From: Methylococcaceae bacterium
GTDB taxonomy: Bacteria > Pseudomonadota > Gammaproteobacteria > Methylococcales > Methylococcaceae
DNA length: 36,307 nt
Direction of reading: 5' to 3'
NCBI GenBank assembly: GCA_902812445.1
Contig: CADDZF010000013.1
Coordinates: 1-36,307, forward strand
In this document: one piece after another, positions 32,177 through 36,307 of the stretch
Layout: each line of letters opens with the position of its first letter
Position numbering within the stretch: position 1 is the first letter of the stretch
The notes under the pieces: model-generated
The model's input: the letters and a program-made list of their open reading frames with translations, nothing else
What the model was told of the DNA's origin: nothing
The model's database searches: none
Translations under genes and position numbers: made by a program

Positions 32177-32527
32177 GTGTTCGAGGTCGGCTTTTCCGAA
32201 CTTCTATTGATCGGCTTGGTTGCATTGCTCGTGATTGGCCCCGAGCGCCTGCCGCGCGTCGCCCGGGAAGCGGCGTTGTGGCTCAAGAAGGCGCGCTCGT
32301 TGGTAACTTCAGTAAAGCGGGAGATCGATCATGAGCTGCAGCTGGACGAGATGAAGCAAGCGCTCTTGAAACATGATCCGTCCGGGGACCTCCGTGCGAC
32401 CTTGGAAAAAACTGCCCGGGAAATTGCTGCGAGCAAACCGAAAACCCGATCATCTACCAAAGACCTTGCAGTGAACGAGAGGCAGTCGGCGGACCAAAGT
32501 CCTTCCCATGAAGAACCACAACGCTAG
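32177..32527 (+). CDS. tatB: Twin-arginine translocase subunit TatB
   Basis: TatB joins TatC to recognise twin-arginine signal peptides. The 116-residue product starts at GTG 32177 as [26 protein letters not shown], the family signature with the conserved G-P-(E/K)-R-L-P. A long amphipathic and charged region follows. It is shorter than E. coli TatB (171 aa) but within the family range. The ribosome site is weak. Its 3' end overlaps the tatC start by 20 bp. Confidence 0.93.
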   Translation: MFEVGFSELLLIGLVALLVIGPERLPRVAREAALWLKKARSLVTSVKREIDHELQLDEMKQALLKHDPSGDLRATLEKTAREIAASKPKTRSSTKDLAVNERQSADQSPSHEEPQR

Positions 32528-33341
32528 GCCGCCGATCGATAGCGAGCAACCTTTTATTTCGCATTTGGTTGAGTTACGTGATCGCTTGTTGCGAGCGGTT
32601 ATCGTGGTTCTGCTGGTGTTTTTCAGTCTGGCCTATTTTGCCAATCCGATTTACGCTTATCTGGCCGGTCCGCTGATGCGCCATCTGCCGCAGGGTTCCC
32701 AGATGATCGCGATCGAGGTTGCATCGCCTTTTTTGGCACCTTTTAAGTTGACCCTCATTGTATCGGTTTTCATCGCGATGCCGTTCATCCTATATCAAGC
32801 GTGGGCGTTTATCGCGCCTGGTTTATACCGACACGAGCGCCGCTTGATACTGCCGCTCCTGGTTGCCAGCACTTTGCTGTTCTTTGCCGGTATTGCCTTT
32901 GCTTATTATGTGGTATTCCCGCTGATCTTCGGTTTTCTAACCGCGACCATGCCCAAAGGCGTCGCCATGATGACTGATATCAGCCATTATCTGGATTTCG
33001 TGCTGACGCTCTTTTTCGCTTTCGGCGTATCGTTTGAAGTCCCCATAGCCACGATTTTGCTGGTCTGGAGCGGCATCGTGTCGTACCGCGGGTTAGCGAG
33101 CAAGCGTCCGTACGTCATCGTCGCTGTCTTTACAGTCGGCGCGATATTGACACCGCCCGACGTCGTCTCGCAGGTTTTGCTGGCCATACCCATGTGGCTG
33201 TTGTTTGAGGCGGGGCTATTGTGCTCGCGGTTTGTCGTGCGCCGAGCTGATGAAGAGCGCGGCGATGCCAGCGCGTATGCACTGGCCAAATCAGAGCGGG
33301 AAGTGATTTGGCCTAAAAAGGATAACCGGCATTCCGAATGA
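32508..33341 (+). CDS. tatC: Twin-arginine translocase subunit TatC
   Basis: TatC is the polytopic receptor of the Tat system. The 277-residue product has six predicted membrane segments and the conserved features [20 protein letters not shown] near the N terminus, [22 protein letters not shown] near residues 76-100, the [10 protein letters not shown] loop, and [20 protein letters not shown] near residue 170. The ATG at 32508 lies inside the tatB 3' end. Downstream, transcription converges with the nif accessory string; the 45-bp gap has a weak AT-rich inverted repeat (CATAAT/ATTATG) but no strong terminator. Confidence 0.96.
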   Translation: MKNHNARPPIDSEQPFISHLVELRDRLLRAVIVVLLVFFSLAYFANPIYAYLAGPLMRHLPQGSQMIAIEVASPFLAPFKLTLIVSVFIAMPFILYQAWAFIAPGLYRHERRLILPLLVASTLLFFAGIAFAYYVVFPLIFGFLTATMPKGVAMMTDISHYLDFVLTLFFAFGVSFEVPIATILLVWSGIVSYRGLASKRPYVIVAVFTVGAILTPPDVVSQVLLAIPMWLLFEAGLLCSRFVVRRADEERGDASAYALAKSEREVIWPKKDNRHSE

Positions 33342-33386
33342 TTAGCTGTAACCGATCGTATTTAACATAATATACATTATGCGCAA

Positions 33387-34148
33387 TCAAGGAAGGTCTT
33401 CATCCCGCTCTCCAAGTCGTCGCCGCACGACGTCTCGCACCTCCGCAGCCGGATCCTGCAGCAGCCGCTCGATGGCACCTAGAGGCGCTTTGTCAACCGC
33501 GAGATAGCGAATCAGCCATTCCGGATCATCAAGCATGATCACGAGAGATTCAGGCGGCAGGCGTTCAGCGATAATCTGCCGCACTTGCAGCTCAATGTCA
33601 TGAACCATGAGTGCGAGACTGGCGAGCGGTAGACGTTTGGCCACCTCTTTTCGGACCTGTCCATCGGGATCGCAGATCATCCGGAATAAGCGCCCCTCCG
33701 GCAATCTTCTCGCGACATAGACCCGCACCATGTAATCCGCATCGTTGACCATCGCCTCGAGCCCGCTCGGAGCCAAGCGGTCGGCCACGGTAATCCGTAC
33801 TTCGCGATCGGGATCGTTGATCAATAAACCCAGCTGTTCCAGCGGCAGTCGATAAGCGACGGCGCGCCGCACGACTTCGTCCCCGTCGTGGACGAGGCGT
33901 GCTACGGCGGCGGCAGGTGCATAACGCACGGCAATGGCGCGCCGCTCCCAAAAATCATCATCGATGTACCGCTCGGCCAACTCCGTGTTGCCCTTGAGGA
34001 AGCGATCGATCTGCCGTCCACTCATCGCCTGCACGCAGACATCACCGGGCTGGCAGCCCCCGGCGCGTAACAGGCTGTCCCGATAGGGACAGGTCGCACA
34101 GTCGGCGGCAGGTGTGGCGTCTCGCTCGCAGAGCAATTGGTGTGGCAT
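33387..34148 (-). CDS. LRV (leucine-rich repeat variant) 4Fe-4S protein, nif-associated
   Basis: The product is 253 residues from ATG 34148. The N terminus has a cysteine cluster (CERDATPAADCATCPYRD, then GGCQPGDVC), matching the [4Fe-4S] domain of the Azotobacter vinelandii LRV protein. From about residue 65 there are about eight 24-residue repeats of the form V-R-x-x-V-A-x-R-L-P (for example VRRAVAYRLPLEQLGLLIND, VRVYVARRLPEGRLFRMICD, VRKEVAKRLPLASLALMVHD). The family is encoded in nif regions, but its role is not established. GTG 34220 is an alternative start; it overlaps the preceding stop as GTGA and would add 24 residues. Neither start has a good ribosome site. Confidence 0.82.
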   Translation of the reverse strand: MPHQLLCERDATPAADCATCPYRDSLLRAGGCQPGDVCVQAMSGRQIDRFLKGNTELAERYIDDDFWERRAIAVRYAPAAAVARLVHDGDEVVRRAVAYRLPLEQLGLLINDPDREVRITVADRLAPSGLEAMVNDADYMVRVYVARRLPEGRLFRMICDPDGQVRKEVAKRLPLASLALMVHDIELQVRQIIAERLPPESLVIMLDDPEWLIRYLAVDKAPLGAIERLLQDPAAEVRDVVRRRLGERDEDLP

Positions 34149-34216
34149 TGAAATTGGCTTATTTCGGGGCTCGCAATTTTCGGGTCGGCTGGGAACCACA
34201 AGGCTTCTCAACGCCG

Positions 34217-35209
34217 TCACACACTATAGGGCACGGCAATCCACTGACTCAGCACGGCCGCATCGCGCGCGGGCAGATAGGCGTAATCGCCTTTGAGCTC
34301 CTGGTACACCGCCTCGCCGACATGTGCCGAAACCAAGCCTCTCAACATAAGAAAATACCAGGCGAAACGATAGCCGGCCAGACTATCGAAATGCCCGAGC
34401 AGCCTCGCCAAGGCACGGCCCTTTTTGCCTTGGGTGTTCTCCAATCGGGGTACGTCCCTGATCGGACTGTGGACCGTCTCGACGTTCATGATCTGCTCGC
34501 CGTGCCGCCCGACGTGCTGATAAAGCCGTAAGCTCCAATCCTCGCAGAAGGCTTTTTCGCTACCGGCGCTGCTAGCGTCCCAGTCGTCCATGAAGCGTTG
34601 CACCGGATGTCGGTTGACTCGGTGCCGGCTTAACTCCTGCATGAACCGGGCGACCTCGGTTTTTCGTCGATAAGCGTAATGAGAAGCGCTCACGATGAAA
34701 GGCTCGACCGCCAGTGGCGTTAGCGGATCGATCAACTCTTCCAAATCCCCGGGCGGCTGTTCAACGTTGAACAGGTACCGGTCAGCCAGTTCCTCGCTTC
34801 GATCGGCCTCGATCTGGACGAAGTCCTCGGCATGCTGCCCGCTTCGCGCGATCAAATACAGCGTCACGCCCTTATGCCTGGTGGCAAGAAAGCCCTCCTC
34901 CTCGCAGTAACGAAGAACCGTATTAAAATTTTGTCCGCATTCGAGAAAGCTTCGCTCCGCCCATTCATTGAGGTCATAGGCGACGCGGCTGCCGTCGGCC
35001 TTGACGATGCCGCCAAGCCGGTACCATTCATGACTTAGCCGGGTGAGATGCAAGGGATATTCCGGATAAGCTTTTTGTATCCGTTCCACCAGCGCCTCGT
35101 CGCCGGCTTCGGGCACGGTGTGCTTACACAATTTATCGAGTAGCAGGCCATCGAAGCGGGCCGAACGCCGGTTGTGCTCTTCGACCACGCGGGGTGTTCC
35201 ATCAGGCAT
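34217..35209 (-). CDS. Unrecognised 330-aa protein in the nif accessory string
   Basis: I do not recognise this family. The product is acidic to neutral and soluble, with no signal peptide or clear membrane segment. Notable stretches are ALVERIQKAYPEYPLHLTRL, a segment that could form a helix-turn-helix or winged helix (WAERSFLECGQNFNTVLRYC then EEEGFLATRHKGVTLYLI), HYAYRRKTEVARFMQELSRH, and an aromatic C-terminal region (GYRFAWYFLMLRGLVSAHVG). Cysteines are few and not in an Fe-S pattern. Start candidates ATG 35212 and ATG 35209 overlap the end of the preceding gene; the frame stays open further upstream only inside that gene. Its overlap with both neighbours suggests a nitrogen-fixation role. 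Confidence 0.7.
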   Translation of the reverse strand: MPDGTPRVVEEHNRRSARFDGLLLDKLCKHTVPEAGDEALVERIQKAYPEYPLHLTRLSHEWYRLGGIVKADGSRVAYDLNEWAERSFLECGQNFNTVLRYCEEEGFLATRHKGVTLYLIARSGQHAEDFVQIEADRSEELADRYLFNVEQPPGDLEELIDPLTPLAVEPFIVSASHYAYRRKTEVARFMQELSRHRVNRHPVQRFMDDWDASSAGSEKAFCEDWSLRLYQHVGRHGEQIMNVETVHSPIRDVPRLENTQGKKGRALARLLGHFDSLAGYRFAWYFLMLRGLVSAHVGEAVYQELKGDYAYLPARDAAVLSQWIAVPYSV

Positions 35210-35471
35210 CATCCGGCAGCTCCGCCAGCACCAGGCCGGTCGCCTGCGCCAGATCGGCGGTGAATTTGAGACAGTGTTCGCGCCCGTCGACCAGATAAAT
35301 GTTGAAGCCCGGATGAGACGAGTAAGGCGGGTATCCGCCGATGTCATCATCGAGGCAATAGGTGAAATGGATGTCCGTCAGTTTACTTCGCAACGCTGCC
35401 AGCGTCGCTTCGGACAAGCCGCTCTTCTCAACGATGGTGGCGATCGCGGCGATGACTTCCGGGTTTAACAT
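35202..35471 (-). CDS. Unrecognised 89-aa protein in the nif accessory string
   Basis: The small soluble product begins MLNPEVIAAIATIVEKSGLS, followed by an amphipathic helix (EATLAALRSKL), a compact strand-rich section with CLDDDIGGYPPYSSHPGF, and an acidic end LAELPDDA. I cannot assign a function. The ATG at 35471 lies within the last codons of the NifY-like gene (ATGTTAA overlap), which fixes the start and implies translational coupling. It in turn overlaps the next gene by 8-11 bp. Such tight packing with NifY and LRV argues for a real gene. Confidence 0.72.
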   Translation of the reverse strand: MLNPEVIAAIATIVEKSGLSEATLAALRSKLTDIHFTYCLDDDIGGYPPYSSHPGFNIYLVDGREHCLKFTADLAQATGLVLAELPDDA

Positions 35472-36175
35472 CCACGGTCTTCCAAAGGCTCGGCCGCAGC
35501 GAAACGCACTCGATCCTTCGCCGCCACCCCCATGATCTTGGCGAGCCAAGGCGGGGGATTTCTGTCCAGGATGGTCTGGAGCTTGGCCAGCACATCCCTG
35601 GCTTCCGCTTCCTCCGACAGCTTCATCGGGTAAACACCGGCCTTAATCACCTTAGCCACGGCCGGGCCGCCGATGGAGACTACATACAGCACTTGGCAAT
35701 CCTTGATCAGTTCTGCACGGAAAGCGTTGCGGTCATCTGCTTGGCCTGCGCCCAGCGCAGAGCGCAGATCGATCAGGCGGATTTCCTGCTTGTTTACCTG
35801 GTAGACCAGGAAGTGCAGGCAGGAGCCGAAATGACCATCCATGCGCTCGCCGACGTTGGACGCGATCGCGACTCGAATGGAGCCCGGCATGTCACCGTCG
35901 CCATAGGGTCGCGCTTCGGGCAGCTCGGTTCCCTCCGCTTCACCCCATAGAATGCGCACGGCCTCCTTGTAATTCGGAATGGTGACGGCGTCCAGATGTT
36001 CGGTGTCTTCCTCACCGTCCGGACTGGCCAGACCGGTCTTGAGCTGGGTCACGGTCACGCGAGTCAGTTTTTCCTCGGTCAGCGGGGGGCCTAGCTTGTC
36101 GATCAAGATTTCGAGCAGTTGCTTCGCGCTTACATCGGGCAGTGCTCGGGCCGCCAGGCCGATGCGTAATGCCAT
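35465..36175 (-). CDS. nifY: NifY/NafY-like FeMo-cofactor binding protein
   Basis: The 236-residue product has two regions. The N-terminal helical part, at about residues 1-95 (ALPDVSAKQLLEILIDKLGP ... AVTIPNYKEAVRILWGEAEG), resembles the sterile-alpha-motif-like domain of NafY/NifY. The C-terminal NifX/NifB-like domain, at about 98-215, has IRVAIASNVGERMDGHFGSC, with the histidine expected to contact cofactor, and CQVLYVVSIGGPAVAKVIKA. Such proteins hold FeMo-co or its precursor, or stabilise apo-dinitrogenase. NafY and NifY cannot be separated here; the length fits both. The first gene of the string starts at ATG 36175 after GCGAG, a weak ribosome site. No sigma-54 nif promoter is seen in the 80 bp upstream. 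Confidence 0.85.
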   Translation of the reverse strand: MALRIGLAARALPDVSAKQLLEILIDKLGPPLTEEKLTRVTVTQLKTGLASPDGEEDTEHLDAVTIPNYKEAVRILWGEAEGTELPEARPYGDGDMPGSIRVAIASNVGERMDGHFGSCLHFLVYQVNKQEIRLIDLRSALGAGQADDRNAFRAELIKDCQVLYVVSIGGPAVAKVIKAGVYPMKLSEEAEARDVLAKLQTILDRNPPPWLAKIMGVAAKDRVRFAAAEPLEDRGC

Positions 36176-36254
36176 CTCGCGGGGGTGGTGGGTTAATTTG
36201 ATTTAATGGCTAGAATATTCACTTTGCTTTCGTTCGTTTATCAGAAGCACAACC

Positions 36255-36307
36255 ATGGCGCATCAACTCGTTCGTTGCAAATATTGTGAAAGCCCCGATG
36301 TAGTTCG
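36255..36307 (+). CDS. Partial gene at window edge, possible IS1-type InsA N terminus
   Basis: Only 17 codons are visible: MAHQLVRCKYCESPDVV. The C-x-x-C pair followed by S-P-D-V-V resembles the zinc-finger start of IS1 InsA proteins (MA...CPSCSATDGVV in IS1). The 60-bp AT-rich stretch before it would match the short distance from an IS1 left end to insA. If so, an insertion sequence begins around 36191-36210, just upstream of nifY. Other zinc-ribbon proteins could look the same over so short a length. Confidence 0.35.
   Translation, partial: MAHQLVRCKYCESPDVV

Noticed and set aside
1-36307. CRISPR arrays, tRNA and rRNA genes, replication origin, prophage genes
   Set aside because: Looked for regularly spaced repeats, tRNA T-loop signatures, rRNA segments and phage or integrase genes; none was seen by eye.

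Overview
The window looks like chromosome from a Gram-negative gammaproteobacterium, most likely a sterol-producing and nitrogen-fixing methanotroph of the Methylococcales. That placement is an inference. It rests on one stretch of DNA holding a gammaproteobacterial flagellar cluster, an ffh/ypjD pair, a glnE-ilvE pair, bacterial sterol-modification genes, a ThiS-ThiG fusion and nif accessory genes. No 16S rRNA or methane monooxygenase gene is present to confirm it.

Layout. (1) 1-528 is non-coding or degraded. It holds a well-paired potential RNA and ends in a sigma-54 type promoter. (2) 529-10506 (+) is the rod/hook/ring operon flgBCDEFGHIJ followed by flgKL, which have their own sigma-28 type promoter. 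(3) 10569-12878 holds ffh (-) and a YpjD-like membrane protein (+), divergent across a tandem 23-bp duplication. (4) 12900-17725 (-) is the late filament block fliC-flaG-fliD-fliS-fliT, again with a sigma-28 type promoter. (5) 17949-21795 (+) holds glnE and ilvE. (6) 21816-27749 (-) is a compact five-gene unit: aroG, a fused thiSG, an SDR (SdmB-like), a Rieske oxygenase (SdmA-like) and a DHCR24-family sterol side-chain reductase. The last three are joined by 4-nt ATGA overlaps and form a sterol-tailoring module. (7) 28273-31639 holds a ChuX/HemS-like heme-domain protein (+), a 2-Cys peroxiredoxin (+) and tonB-exbB-exbD (-). (8) 31932-33341 (+) is tatABC. (9) 33387-36175 (-) is a nif accessory string: a NifY/NafY-like cofactor protein, an 89-aa protein and a 330-aa protein, neither recognised, and an LRV-type Fe-S repeat protein. 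The right edge cuts a gene that resembles the N terminus of an IS1-type InsA protein.

How the genes work together. The sigma-54 (flgB) and sigma-28 (flgK, fliC) elements fit a tiered flagellar programme in which rod and hook are made first and filament parts later. The sterol module would remove a C-4 methyl group and saturate the C-24 double bond of sterols made by a cyclase encoded elsewhere. TonB-ExbBD with the heme-domain protein suggests iron/heme uptake. The nif accessory genes would support FeMo-cofactor handling, with the structural nif genes outside the window. The most interesting items are the sterol operon and its link to aroG-thiSG, the ThiS-ThiG fusion, the unassigned structured RNA at the left edge, and the two unrecognised nif-linked proteins.
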